Source: Glacieibacterium sp038210595
GTDB taxonomy: Bacteria; Pseudomonadota; Alphaproteobacteria; Sphingomonadales; Sphingomonadaceae
DNA: 64,000 nucleotides
Reading direction: 5' to 3'
Assembly (NCBI GenBank): GCA_038210595.1
Contig: JBBQWN010000001.1
Location: 1-64,000, forward strand
Shown: positions 8,461-16,965 of the stretch, in pieces
How positions within the stretch are numbered: position 1 is the stretch's first letter
How the letters are laid out: each line of letters opens with the position of its first letter
The notes under the pieces: model-generated
Told to the model about the DNA's origin: nothing
Databases searched by the model: none
The model's input: the letters and a program-made list of their open reading frames with translations, nothing else
Translations under genes and position numbers: made by a program

Positions 8461-9189
8461 TCAGCCGCGAAACGCATCCTTGGCGGCGCGGCGGGCGGCG
8501 AACTCGGCGACGGTGGCGGCGCGCACGAACGGGTTGGTGCTGCGCTCCAGCCCGATCGTCGAGGGCACGGTCGGCTCACCCCGCGCCCGCGCCGCGTCGA
8601 TGGCGACGATGCGCGCGGCCAACGCTGTGTTGCGCGGCTCGATGGTGGCGGCAAACCGAGCGTTGGCCTGGGTATATTCATGCGCGCAATAGACGCGCGT
8701 CGCATCGGGCAGCGCCATCAATTGGGCCAGCGAAGCGTGCATTTGCTCGGGCGAACCCTCGAACAGCCGGCCGCAGCCGAGCGCGAACAGCGTATCGCCG
8801 CAGAACAAGACGCCGTCGGCTTCGAACCAATAGGCGTTGTGCCCCGCCGTGTGGCCCGGCACGTCGATGACCTGCGCGGTCGCGTCGCCAAGCTGCACCG
8901 TATCGCCCTGCGTCACCGCACGGTCGATGCCGGCGATGCGCGCCGCCTCGCCGGCCGGGCCGGTGATCCGGCAGCCGGTCGCCGCCTTGATCGCCAGGTT
9001 GCCGCCGGTGTGATCGGGGTGCCAGTGCGTGTTCCAGATATCGGTGATCGGCCAGCCGCGGGCCTCTGCTGCGGCCAGCACCGGATCGGCGACCGCCGGG
9101 TCGATGACCGCCGTCGCGCCCGTCGCGCCGTCGTGGGCGAGATAGACGTAATTGTCGTTCAGCACGGGGATCTGGACGACTTCAAGCAT
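8461..9189 (-). CDS. gloB: Hydroxyacylglutathione hydrolase (glyoxalase II)
   Basis: A 242-residue metallo-beta-lactamase-fold enzyme that hydrolyses S-D-lactoylglutathione to D-lactate and glutathione in methylglyoxal detoxification. The signature THWHPDHTGGN (His-x-His-x-Asp-His, binuclear metal site) is present, as are VIDVPGHTAGH, FCGDTLFALGCGR and YCAHEYTQANARF. The start MLEVVQIPVLNDNYVYL matches the family N-terminus, and the longer in-frame extension to 9255 is not needed. It lies one base downstream of gloA, so both glyoxalase steps are co-transcribed. Confidence 0.95.
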   Translation of the reverse strand: MLEVVQIPVLNDNYVYLAHDGATGATAVIDPAVADPVLAAAEARGWPITDIWNTHWHPDHTGGNLAIKAATGCRITGPAGEAARIAGIDRAVTQGDTVQLGDATAQVIDVPGHTAGHNAYWFEADGVLFCGDTLFALGCGRLFEGSPEQMHASLAQLMALPDATRVYCAHEYTQANARFAATIEPRNTALAARIVAIDAARARGEPTVPSTIGLERSTNPFVRAATVAEFAARRAAKDAFRG

Positions 9190-9190
9190 C

Positions 9191-9607
9191 CTACCAGCTG
9201 CCCGTGTTCGGCATCGACAGCCACGGCTCCTTGGGTGTCTGCGCGCCGCCGGCATTGAGCAGCTCGACCGAGATGCCGTCGGGCGTCCGCACGAACGCCA
9301 TGCGGCCCTCGCGCGGCGGGCGGTTGATGGTGACGCCGCCCGCCATCAGCCGGTGGCAGGTCGCGTCGATATCGTCGACGGCGTAGGCGAGATGGCCGAA
9401 GTTGCGGCCGCCGGTATAGGTTTCCGGATCCCAATTATGGGTAAGTTCGACCTGTGCGCTCTCGTCGCCCGGTGCCGCGAGGAAGACCAAAGTGAAACGT
9501 CCGGCTTCGTTATCGATGCGCTTCAGTTCCTTCAGCCCGAGCAGCTCGAAGAAACGCAGCGTCGCGTCGAGTTCGCTGACACGGATCATGGTGTGGAGGT
9601 ACTTCAT
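9191..9607 (-). CDS. gloA: Lactoylglutathione lyase (glyoxalase I)
   Basis: A 138-residue VOC-fold metalloenzyme that converts the methylglyoxal-glutathione hemithioacetal to S-lactoylglutathione. Family marks are MKYLHTMIRVSELDATLRFF (metal-ligand His), VELTHNWDPETYTGGRNFGH, the second metal-binding blocks FGHLAYAVDDI and the Glu of ISVELLNAG. The start at 9607 gives the canonical N-terminus. gloB follows after one base. Confidence 0.95.
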   Translation of the reverse strand: MKYLHTMIRVSELDATLRFFELLGLKELKRIDNEAGRFTLVFLAAPGDESAQVELTHNWDPETYTGGRNFGHLAYAVDDIDATCHRLMAGGVTINRPPREGRMAFVRTPDGISVELLNAGGAQTPKEPWLSMPNTGSW

Positions 9608-9647
9608 GCCGGCACAATTAGGCTGGCCGCCGCCCGCTGCCAAGGCG

Positions 9648-10397
9648 TCAGGGCGTCGCTGGATTGGCCGCCAGCGCGGCGTTGGCGGCCGTGGCAGCCG
9701 GCGAACCGGGCGCGGCGGCGGCGGCGGCAGTCCAGGCCCGGCGCGCAAGGTCGAGGCGTCCCTGCGCGGCGGCGACATTGCCCGATTCGAGCGCCACGTC
9801 GGGATCGCTCGGCGCCAGCCGCGCGGCCTCTAGGATATCCGTCTCGGCCACCTTCAGGTCGCCGTCGCGTCGCGCCAGCGTGCCGCGCAGCAGCCATGCA
9901 TAAGGGTTGGCCGGGGCGATCCGGATCGCTTCCGACAAGTCGGCACGGGCGGCCGGATCGTGCTTCAGCTCGAGCTGGGCGCGGGCGCGGTCGATCAGCA
10001 CCTCGGCCTTGTCCTCGGGCCGCGCCGCACCCTCCAACGCGGTGGTCAGATAACCGAGCGCGCGGGCCGCGTCGTTGCCGGCCAGCGCGGCATTGCCGGC
10101 CTGCGCCCAAAGCTCGGGCGCATGGACATCGTGGGCGGCCTCCGCGGCGCGGGCAGCGGCCTCCAGCGTCAGGACGGCGGGGCCGTAGTCACGCTTGGCG
10201 AGATAGGCCAGCGCCAGGCAGTGACGCGCCGGGACGCCGCCGCCCGCGCCCAGCCACTTGGTCGCCTCCGGAATCGCCACGTCCGGCTCGCGGCTCGCGG
10301 TCTCGAGGCAGGCGCGGTAGCGGGCGCCGTCGCCGGGATCGGCGGCGAGCGCGGGAGCAGCGGCGAGCACCAGCAGGATCGCAACGGCAGGCTTCAC
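9648..10397 (-). CDS. Secreted tetratricopeptide-repeat protein
   Basis: A 249-residue exported protein with signal peptide VKPAVAILLVLAAAPALAAD. Four to five TPR units follow (for example ALGYLTTALEGAARPEDKAE, AEVLIDRARAQLELKHDPAA, NPYAWLLRGTLARRDGDLKV, DPDVALESGNVAAAQGRLDL). It is predicted to be a periplasmic protein-interaction scaffold of unknown partner. The GTG start at 10397 overlaps the stop of the alpha/beta hydrolase (GTGA), so translation is coupled to it. Confidence 0.82.
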   Translation of the reverse strand: MKPAVAILLVLAAAPALAADPGDGARYRACLETASREPDVAIPEATKWLGAGGGVPARHCLALAYLAKRDYGPAVLTLEAAARAAEAAHDVHAPELWAQAGNAALAGNDAARALGYLTTALEGAARPEDKAEVLIDRARAQLELKHDPAARADLSEAIRIAPANPYAWLLRGTLARRDGDLKVAETDILEAARLAPSDPDVALESGNVAAAQGRLDLARRAWTAAAAAAPGSPAATAANAALAANPATP

Positions 10398-11128
10398 GGC
10401 AATTCCTCCAGCAAATCGTCCAGCGTGCGCGTCAGCAGCGCCAGATCGGCGGGGCGCGACAGCCGGTGGTCGCCGTCCTTGACCAGCGTCACCTGAACGT
10501 CCTCCGAACGCAGCCGCGCGGCGAGATCGAGCGACACTTGCCACGGCACGTCCGCGTCCGCCTGGCCATGCAGCAGCCGCACCGGGCAATCGAGCGCAAT
10601 CTCGGTCGCAAGTACGCGCTGCGCCGGCGCGTCAGCGATGAAGGCGGCGGTGTAGCGATAGGGCGTGTCGCCATAGGCGCTCGGCCGCTCGACAAAGCCG
10701 CGCGCCGCCAGCGAGGCCCGGTCCCCGTCGTCGAGCGGCAGTCCCCATTCAGTGAAGTCGGGCGCTGCCGCGATGCCGACCAGCCCGACGACCTGCGCCG
10801 TCCGCGCCAGCGCAACCCGGAGCGCGATCCAGCCGCCCATCGACGAGCCGACCAGCACCGCCGGGCCCGCGGTGACCGCGTCGATCACCGTCAGCACGTC
10901 GGCGGTCCAGCGCCCGATACTCCCCTGGTCGAAATCGCCACCGCTCGCGCCACAGCCGGAATAGTCGAGGCGCAGATAGGTCCGTCCCGTCGCCAGCGCC
11001 CAGGCATCGAGCGCCTCCGCCTTGCTGCCCGTCATGTCGGACATATAGCCGGGCAGGAACACCACCAGCGGCCCGTCGCCCGATCGGTGGCGGTAGGCGA
11101 GGCCGCCGGGCGTGCGGCTAGCGCCCAC
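10394..11128 (-). CDS. Alpha/beta hydrolase (ABHD10-like)
   Basis: A 244-residue serine hydrolase. The catalytic triad is readable: nucleophile in VGSSMGGW, Asp in GQADADVPW, His in KDGDHRLSRP. The LDYSGCGASGGDF segment resembles ABHD10/palmitoyl-thioesterase-like hydrolases of alphaproteobacteria. The physiological substrate is unknown. It overlaps the end of the preceding prolyl oligopeptidase gene by 11 bases and is coupled to the TPR gene by GTGA, so the three form one leftward operon. Confidence 0.85.
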   Translation of the reverse strand: MGASRTPGGLAYRHRSGDGPLVVFLPGYMSDMTGSKAEALDAWALATGRTYLRLDYSGCGASGGDFDQGSIGRWTADVLTVIDAVTAGPAVLVGSSMGGWIALRVALARTAQVVGLVGIAAAPDFTEWGLPLDDGDRASLAARGFVERPSAYGDTPYRYTAAFIADAPAQRVLATEIALDCPVRLLHGQADADVPWQVSLDLAARLRSEDVQVTLVKDGDHRLSRPADLALLTRTLDDLLEELP

Positions 11129-13202
11129 CGCCGCCCAGCTCGCGCTCCAGGTATGCCATGATCAGCGCGGCGCGCTGCGCATCCTCGCGGCGATCGGCTC
11201 CGGCGGCGTGGCCACCCTCGATCGCCTCGGCGTAGTAGAAGCGGTCGCCCAGCGCCGCGAGCCCGGCGGCAAACTTGCGGGCGTGGCCGGGGTGGACCCG
11301 GTCGTCCTTGGTCGAGGTGTAGATGAACGGCGCCGGGTAGTTCACCCCGGCCTTCAGGTTCTGATAGGGCGAGTATTTCGACATGAACGCCCAGTCGGCG
11401 GGGACGTCGGGATCGCCGTATTCACTGACCCACGATGCGCCCGCGAGCAGGTGCGAATAGCGCTGCATGTCGATCAGCGGCGAGCCCATGACGACCGCGC
11501 CGTAGAGGTCGGGCCGCTGCTCCATCGCGACGCCGACCAGCAAGCCGCCGTTGGAGCGGCCCGACACCGCGATCTTGCGCGGCGCGCTGACGCGGGTACG
11601 GACCAGATCCTCGGCGACCGCGTGGAGGTCGTCGAAGACGTTCTGCCGTTTCTCTCGCAGCCCCGCGTCGTGCCAGGCTGGGCCGTATTCGCCGCCGCCG
11701 CGGATGTTGGCCAGCACGAAGGCGTTGCCGCGCTCGACCCAGAACAGCGCCACCGGCCCGGCGCGATACGGCTGATCGACCAGATAGGTCGGCGTCTGCG
11801 CGGCACGGAAACCGCCATAGGCATGGATCAGCGCCGGCACCGGGCCGCTGGTACCCGCCTTGCGGACCAGGAAATAGGGAATGCGGGTGCCGTCCTTCGA
11901 CGTCGCGAAACGCTGCTCGACGGTCATCGCGCTGGCGTCGAAGCGGGCGGGCAGCGACTGCACGACGCTTGGGGTGGCGCCGGGCGTCACGGCATAGAGC
12001 GCGGGCGGGGTCAGCATCCCCTCGACCGTCGCGAACGCGGCCTCGACCGTCCCCGCTGCCGCGTCGAGGTGGACAGTGGCGTTGGCGGGCAACGCCGCGA
12101 CGTTCCCGCTCCACACGCCGTCGGGACTGCGGGCCAGCACGACCAGCATGCCCGAGACATTGTGGAGCAGCTTGACCCACAGCCGGTCCTTGCCGGCCTT
12201 GACCTGCTCCACCGATTGCGTGGGGTCGGGCAGGAACACCGTTTCCACCACCGGCGTCCGCCCGGCCAGCACCGCGCTGATGTCATAGGCGACGAGCGCG
12301 CCTGCGGGCCGCCCCTGCCACGGCGTCTGGAGCTTGGCGATCAGACGGCCGCCAAGCACGTCCTCGACCTCGGCATCGGCGGGCAGAGGCGAGCGGACAA
12401 GACGCCCGTCCGGCGCAATATGGCTCAGCTCCTCATGGTAGAAATCAAGGCCGCGGATCAGCAGCGGCCAGTCCCGCGGGCCGTCGCCGATGACGGTGAC
12501 GCCGATCCGCACATCTTCAGCCTTGCCCTCGGCAACCACGGTCGCGGCGGTCAGCGGCGTGCCGCGCGCCCAACGCTTGACGATCCGGGGATAGCCCGAC
12601 GCGGTCAACGTGCCCGCGCCATAGTCCGTGGCGACGTACAGCGCGTCCGGCCCGGCCCAGGCGACATCGCTCTTGGCGTTGGGCAGCGCGAAGCCGCCGC
12701 CGACGAACGCGCCCGCACCCTTGTCGAACTCGCGCAGCACCACCGCGTCTGTGCCGCCGTCGGCCAGCGCCACCATGCAGCGGACATAGGCGGGCGCCAG
12801 GCACGTCGCGCCCTTCCACACCCAGCTCTTCCCTTCCGCCTTGCCCAGCGCGTCGACGTCGATCAGCGTCCGCCATTGCGGCTTGCCGGTGCTGAAGCTG
12901 GCGAGGCTGGCGGTGCGCCACAGGCCGCGCGGGTTGGCAGCGTCGCGCCACAGATTCAGCACCTGGCCAGCCTCGATCGCGTCGGGCGTCGCGATGCGGC
13001 CCGGATCCTCGAGCAGGGTCCGCGCCCGGTCACGATTGGCGGCAAAGTCCGGCGCGGCGGTCAGCTGGGCCAGCGTCGCGGCGTTCCACGCCTTGACCTG
13101 CGCGATGGCGCGCGGCCCCTCGACATCCTCGAGCCAGGCATTCGGATCGGCGGCGGCGGCCGCGAGCAGCGGCAGGGCAGCGAGGACAAGCAGGCGGCGC
13201 AT
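11118..13202 (-). CDS. Prolyl oligopeptidase family serine peptidase (Sec-exported)
   Basis: A 694-residue S9A peptidase with signal peptide MRRLLVLAALPLLAAAAAD, an N-terminal beta-propeller domain and a C-terminal alpha/beta-hydrolase domain. Catalytic Ser is in AVSGRSNGGLLVG, Asp in TSTKDDRVHPGHA, His in IEGGHAAGAD. The substrate gate sequence ANIRGGGEYGPAWHDAG is also typical. It cleaves short peptides after proline in the periplasm. The ATG at 13202 starts the signal peptide, and an open extension to 13454 lacks coding features. A second family member lies at 20725-22881. Confidence 0.93.
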   Translation of the reverse strand: MRRLLVLAALPLLAAAAADPNAWLEDVEGPRAIAQVKAWNAATLAQLTAAPDFAANRDRARTLLEDPGRIATPDAIEAGQVLNLWRDAANPRGLWRTASLASFSTGKPQWRTLIDVDALGKAEGKSWVWKGATCLAPAYVRCMVALADGGTDAVVLREFDKGAGAFVGGGFALPNAKSDVAWAGPDALYVATDYGAGTLTASGYPRIVKRWARGTPLTAATVVAEGKAEDVRIGVTVIGDGPRDWPLLIRGLDFYHEELSHIAPDGRLVRSPLPADAEVEDVLGGRLIAKLQTPWQGRPAGALVAYDISAVLAGRTPVVETVFLPDPTQSVEQVKAGKDRLWVKLLHNVSGMLVVLARSPDGVWSGNVAALPANATVHLDAAAGTVEAAFATVEGMLTPPALYAVTPGATPSVVQSLPARFDASAMTVEQRFATSKDGTRIPYFLVRKAGTSGPVPALIHAYGGFRAAQTPTYLVDQPYRAGPVALFWVERGNAFVLANIRGGGEYGPAWHDAGLREKRQNVFDDLHAVAEDLVRTRVSAPRKIAVSGRSNGGLLVGVAMEQRPDLYGAVVMGSPLIDMQRYSHLLAGASWVSEYGDPDVPADWAFMSKYSPYQNLKAGVNYPAPFIYTSTKDDRVHPGHARKFAAGLAALGDRFYYAEAIEGGHAAGADRREDAQRAALIMAYLERELGGGGR

Positions 13203-13443
13203 CCAACCTCCGGGGATCGTTCGGACCCCCTCTGGCACGGCGATGCGGCGGCGGCAAAGTGATGTCTGTTCATCAAGCCTCGAATCGGCTATCTTTCGAT
13301 ACGGGAGCAGGGACCGTGTTCTCGACTTGGCGGCGGACGGGCGGTGGTTAGGGACCAGCGCGCGGCTCGCCACCGCGCCTGCCCGCGACCGGCAACGTCC
13401 GGGAGGTATGCGGCAGCAGGGGCGGCAACAGGGGTCGCGTCGC

Positions 13444-14289
13444 GTGGTCACCATCCGCTACTTTGCGCCCGCCGCGCAGCTGCACGGCCTGATCTCATCT
13501 TATTACTGGTGCGAGTCGGAGATGCCGGTACTGACCGACCGGCTCCGCGCCGAGCTCGGCCAGGTCCGTTTCATTCTCGATGGTGCGCTTACCTGCGCCT
13601 ATGACAACGGCCATGTCGCCGTCTGCCCCGCCAGCCTGGTGTCCGGGCCGACCGCCGGGCCGGTGACCACCTGCGCCTATGGCCCGCTGAGGATGTTCGG
13701 CGCCGGCCTGATGCCCGCCGGCTGGTCGGCGCTGATCGGCGCGGACGCCGACGAACTCGCCGATACTATCGTCGAACTGGGCAGCGTGTTCGGCGGGCGG
13801 GCGGAGGCCACGCATCAGGCGATCGGCGAGGCGGCATGTGATGCCGAGCGGGTGGCGGCGGCGGACCGCTTCTTCACGGCACTGTTGACCGCCTCGCACT
13901 CGGTGCCCACCTGGTTCACGCGGCTCGCCGACGACTGGCTGATCGCCAGCCCCAACCCCAGCGTCGATGCGCTGGTCAGTGCCTCGGGCATGTCGAACCG
14001 CCAGGTCGAGCGCTGGACCAAGCGGCACTATGGCGCGTCGCCGAAGTTGCTATCGCGCAAGTACCGCGCGCTGCAGGCGGCGGTGCGGCTCGGCTGCGGC
14101 GAAGCCGACACGTGGGCCGAGGCGGCGGGCGATGCCTTTTATGACCAGTCGCACTTCATCCGCGAGTTCAAGCAGTTCATCGGCGTTACGCCGACCGCGT
14201 TCCTCGCCGGCGGCGCGCCGGTCAGCCGGCTGACCATCGAGCGGCGGCGGCTGTTGCCGGGCATGCCGCGGCTCGCACTCTATTCCTGA
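13444..14289 (+). CDS. AraC-family transcriptional regulator
   Basis: A 281-residue regulator. The N-terminal half (TIRYFAPAAQLHGLISSYYW; FGAGLMPAGWSALIG) matches the DUF6597 sensor-type domain of AraC proteins. The C-terminal about 100 residues are the double HTH (SVDALVSASGMSNRQVERW and AAGDAFYDQSHFIREFKQFI followed by GVTPTAFL). The GTG at 13444 is the first sensible start, and an open extension from 12841 is antisense to the peptidase gene. It is divergent from the peptidase (241 bases away) and convergent with the ccmI-like gene, whose end it overlaps by 10 bases. The target genes are unknown. Confidence 0.88.
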   Translation: MVTIRYFAPAAQLHGLISSYYWCESEMPVLTDRLRAELGQVRFILDGALTCAYDNGHVAVCPASLVSGPTAGPVTTCAYGPLRMFGAGLMPAGWSALIGADADELADTIVELGSVFGGRAEATHQAIGEAACDAERVAAADRFFTALLTASHSVPTWFTRLADDWLIASPNPSVDALVSASGMSNRQVERWTKRHYGASPKLLSRKYRALQAAVRLGCGEADTWAEAAGDAFYDQSHFIREFKQFIGVTPTAFLAGGAPVSRLTIERRRLLPGMPRLALYS

Positions 14290-14891
14290 CCCACCGCGCG
14301 CTGTTCGGCGATCGCGATCCAGCGATCGAGATCGGCATCGGGCAGCGACCGCGCCGCCAGCGCGCGCCACGTCCGCGCCGCGCCGCGCGCATCGCCGGTT
14401 TCAAGCTCCGCCAGCCCCCGGAAGAACGGCGGCTCGGCGCTTCGCGGTGACAGGCTAGCGGCGCGGTCGAAGGCGAGGCGGCTGGCGCTGCCGACCCGGC
14501 CGCCATGCACCGCCAGTGCATTCCCCAGCCCGATCCATAATTCGGTGCTGCGCGGGTTGCGGTCGAGCGCCTGGCGCAGCCCGCGGATCGCGGTAAAGCT
14601 GGCGTCGGCGCGGATCAGCGCATCGGCGAAGGTCAGCCACGCCGCCGCCTCCCCGAACTGCGATAGCCGCCGATGCCGCTCGGTCTCGAACGCGGAGGTG
14701 GCGCGAAGGTCGTTGCGGACTTCGGGCGTGGGCGCGGCGGGCAGGCCCGGTTGCCCGATCAGCGCATAGCCGCCAAGACCGAGCGCCAGCGCCGCCGCCG
14801 TCGCGACCCGCGCCGCAGGCTCCCGCGTGCCGCGCAACAGCAGCAGCGCGAGCGTGGCCGCGAAGGCCAGCACGACGGCCCACACAATCAC
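14280..14891 (-). CDS. CcmI/CycH-like TPR protein of cytochrome c maturation
   Basis: A 203-residue protein: one N-terminal membrane helix (VIVWAVVLAFAATLALLLL), a second (ATAAALALGLGGYALIG), then TPR repeats (WLTFADALIRADASFTAI; STELWIGLGNALAVHGG; AEPPFFRGLAELETGDARGA). CcmI presents apocytochrome c C-termini to the heme ligation complex. The length matches short CcmI forms and the position is right: last gene of the ccm operon. The GTG at 14891 overlaps the stop of the preceding gene (GTGA). Its partners CcmF (full length) and CcmH are not encoded here, so its role needs testing. Confidence 0.75.
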   Translation of the reverse strand: MIVWAVVLAFAATLALLLLRGTREPAARVATAAALALGLGGYALIGQPGLPAAPTPEVRNDLRATSAFETERHRRLSQFGEAAAWLTFADALIRADASFTAIRGLRQALDRNPRSTELWIGLGNALAVHGGRVGSASRLAFDRAASLSPRSAEPPFFRGLAELETGDARGAARTWRALAARSLPDADLDRWIAIAEQRAVGQE

Positions 14892-15616
14892 CACGGCCAC
14901 CGTGTCACCCGCACCTGCCAGCGCCCGCCGGGGGCCGGCACCACCGTCGCCGCCACCCAGCCACGCCACGTCAGCGAGCCGTCGGCAACCGGGAACCCCG
15001 TCCCCCCGATTTCGCGCCATTCCGGCGCGAGCTGCGTCCCATCCACCTGCACGACCGCCAGCACGCCAGTTGAATCGGGCCCCGCCACCGGCGTGACGGC
15101 GACCGGCGCGACCCCGTCGCGGAGCACCGCGCCACTCGGCATCAGGTTGGCCAGGCGCGCGCGCACCGCCACCGGAAATCCCGCGCCTGCCGTCGGGGCC
15201 GGCACCAGCCGCGCGAACGGCGCGGCGCCGAGCAGTGCCGCGGTCAGCGCCAGCGTTGCCAAGCCGGCGCCGCCGATGGCGCGGGTGCGCTGCCCGCAAC
15301 GGAACGCCAGCAGCGCCCCGACCCATGCCGCCAGCGCGGTGAGCACGATCAGCCCGCCGTCCTGCAGCGCGATGGCGATCAACTTGAACGGCGGCGGCAG
15401 GGCAGCGTCGGTCGTCGCGGCGACCCCGGCAACCGACAGGTCGGTGACCGCGAACACCCAGATCAGGCAGCCCGCGATCCACAGCCACAGCCAGCCCTGG
15501 AGTACCGCCGCCGGCACCACGAGCGTGCGCAGCGCCGCGACGAACCCGCCCGCCGCCTGCAGCCCCGCCATCGCCAGTGCCAGCCACAGCAGCGCGTGCC
15601 CGGCTTCCGCGATCAC
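14888..15616 (-). CDS. Short, divergent CcmF-like membrane protein in the ccmF position
   Basis: A 242-residue protein against about 650 for CcmF. The N-terminus VIAEAGHALLWLALAMAGLQ matches CcmF (IAE-GH---WLAL). The following helices and PFARLVPAPTAGAGF near residue 135 also align with CcmF (NPFARL-PAP-DG). The C-terminal 60 residues (LAPEWREIGGTGFPVADGSL, PAPGGRWQVRV) look like the CcmF periplasmic C-terminus. The WGxHEGS motif is replaced by ALQDGG, and the whole WWD heme-handling region with its histidines is absent. It is therefore either a remnant after collapse of ccmF-ccmG-ccmH or a protein with a new role. The start GTG 15616 lies in the second copy of a duplicated start region. Alignment was by eye. 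Confidence 0.6.
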   Translation of the reverse strand: MIAEAGHALLWLALAMAGLQAAGGFVAALRTLVVPAAVLQGWLWLWIAGCLIWVFAVTDLSVAGVAATTDAALPPPFKLIAIALQDGGLIVLTALAAWVGALLAFRCGQRTRAIGGAGLATLALTAALLGAAPFARLVPAPTAGAGFPVAVRARLANLMPSGAVLRDGVAPVAVTPVAGPDSTGVLAVVQVDGTQLAPEWREIGGTGFPVADGSLTWRGWVAATVVPAPGGRWQVRVTRWPW

Positions 15617-15644
15617 GCGACACCTTCGCCGGCTTCGGCGATCA
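15600..15644 (-). repeat. Imperfect 29-base tandem duplication across the ccmE stop / ccmF start
   Basis: Minus-strand TGATCGCCGAAGCCGG at 15644-15629 recurs 29 bases on as TGATCGCGGAAGCCGG (15615-15600), 15 of 16 identical. The similarity continues a little upstream (aaggtcgag versus aaggtgtcgcg). The first copy contains the ccmE stop and a GTGA-overlapped start that runs only ten codons to a TGA. The second copy supplies the working GTG of the short CcmF-like gene. Confidence 0.75.
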
Positions 15645-16070
15645 CTCGACCTTGCTCGAGACCTTGTGCATCGCGCCTGCGACCTGCGGCGGCATGTATT
15701 TCTCGTCGTGCTTGGCAAGGATGGTGTCGGCGACGAACACCCCGTCGGCGAACTTACCCTCGGCGATCACACCCTGCCCCTCGCGGAACAGGTCCGGCAC
15801 GATGCCGGTGTAGCGCACCGCCACGTCCTTGGCATTGTCGGTGACCCGGAATTCCACCGTCGCCGGCGCGGGCCGGGTCAGCGAGCCCTTTTCGACCATG
15901 CCGCCCAGCCGGATCGCCTGCGTCGCGCCCGGGGGTTTCGCGGCAAGGTCCGACGGCGCGTAGAAATAGGTGGCGCTGTCGCCGAGCGCCGAGACGCCGA
16001 GCGCCAGCGCGCCGCCGAGCGCGACGAGCGCGCCGACGACCAGAGTCAGCCGCTGATGCTTGGCCTTCAC
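15642..16070 (-). CDS. ccmE: Heme chaperone CcmE
   Basis: A 142-residue membrane-anchored periplasmic heme chaperone. It has one N-terminal helix (RLTLVVGALVALGGALALGV) and an OB-fold domain. The covalent heme-binding His sits near residue 120 in LAKHDEKYMPP, the family signature. It receives heme from CcmC and passes it to the CcmF/H ligase. It overlaps ccmD by ATGA. Complete and intact. Confidence 0.95.
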   Translation of the reverse strand: MKAKHQRLTLVVGALVALGGALALGVSALGDSATYFYAPSDLAAKPPGATQAIRLGGMVEKGSLTRPAPATVEFRVTDNAKDVAVRYTGIVPDLFREGQGVIAEGKFADGVFVADTILAKHDEKYMPPQVAGAMHKVSSKVE

Positions 16071-16192
16071 CGGCGCAGCTTTTCGGCCGCGGCCTCGGCG
16101 GCGCGCATCCGGAGCCAGCTGACCAGCAGCAGGCCGGCCAGGCCCGCGATGGTCAGGCCATAGGCGGGCGCGATGAACTCGGCGTGGATCAT
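16067..16192 (-). CDS. ccmD: Heme exporter protein CcmD
   Basis: A 41-residue single-helix protein: MIHAEFIAPAYGLTIAGLAG then LLLVSWLRMRAAEAAAEKLRR. CcmD stabilises CcmE-CcmC(AB) and helps release holo-CcmE. The start at 16192 overlaps the ccmC stop (ATGA) and its own stop overlaps the ccmE start (ATGA). Position, size and the Y-GL-W-R pattern support the call. Confidence 0.9.
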   Translation of the reverse strand: MIHAEFIAPAYGLTIAGLAGLLLVSWLRMRAAEAAAEKLRR

Positions 16193-16908
16193 GCGTGCGC
16201 CTCCGCCATGCGCCGGTTGCGGACCCGGACGCGGGTCGTCGCCAGCTCGGTCCGCATCCGCATCAGCACGATGCCGCCGAACAGCAATGTGAAACCGCCC
16301 AGCGACAGGAACAGCGGCAGCAGCATGGCGGGGTCGATCGCCGACTTGGTCAGCGTGATCGACGCGCCCTGGTGGAGCGTATGCCACCACTCCACCGAAT
16401 ATTTTATGATCGGCAGGTTGATGACGCCGACCAGGCTGAGGATCGCCGCACCCCGGGCATCCTCGCGCTCGCTCTCGGCGCTGCTCAGCGCGAGATAGCC
16501 GAGGTAGAGGAACAGCAGCACCAGCATCGAGGTCAGCCGCGCATCCCACACCCAGTAGGTGCCCCAGGTCGGCTTGCCCCACAGCGAGCCCGAGACCAGG
16601 CAGATGGCGGTGAACAGCGCACCCGGCAGCGCAATGGCGCGCGCCGCCACGCTGGCCAGCGGATGCCGCCAGATCAGCGCCGCCGCGCTCGCCAGCGCCA
16701 GCCCGAGATAGCCGCCCGACCCCAGCCAGGCGGCGGGCACGTGCACGTACATGATCCGCACGCTGTCGCCCTGCTGGTAATCCGGCGGCGACGCGAACAG
16801 GCCGATGTACAGCCCGGCGATGGTCAGCAGCAGCCCGGGCACGACAAGCAAAGGCGTCGCGACGCGGGCGATTTTCAGGAAGCGGGCGGGGTTGGCGAAA
16901 CGGTGCAT
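16189..16908 (-). CDS. ccmC: Heme lyase/exporter CcmC
   Basis: A 239-residue, six-helix protein that attaches heme to CcmE. The WWD-type heme-handling motif WGKPTWGTYWVWDARLTS is intact near residues 112-129. Two periplasmic heme-ligand histidines are visible, in YVHVPAAW and WWHTLHQG. Full family length. It sits 57 bases after the small secreted protein gene and overlaps ccmD by ATGA. Confidence 0.95.
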   Translation of the reverse strand: MHRFANPARFLKIARVATPLLVVPGLLLTIAGLYIGLFASPPDYQQGDSVRIMYVHVPAAWLGSGGYLGLALASAAALIWRHPLASVAARAIALPGALFTAICLVSGSLWGKPTWGTYWVWDARLTSMLVLLFLYLGYLALSSAESEREDARGAAILSLVGVINLPIIKYSVEWWHTLHQGASITLTKSAIDPAMLLPLFLSLGGFTLLFGGIVLMRMRTELATTRVRVRNRRMAEAHA

Positions 16909-16965
16909 CGGGGACGGGCTTCTAGCAGCCGCGGGCGCGGCGCACAGCCGCGAAAACGCCGCGGA

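Noticed and set aside
9152..13262. Very long open frames on the + strand (9152-11161, 11112-13262)
   Set aside because: They are antisense to gloA, the TPR gene, the hydrolase and the peptidase. Their translations are Arg/Ala/Gly-rich without motifs, as expected from high-GC shadow frames.
14888..15616. Calling the gene simply ccmF
   Set aside because: It is less than 40 percent of CcmF length and lacks the WGxHEGS and WWD regions, so the name would mislead.
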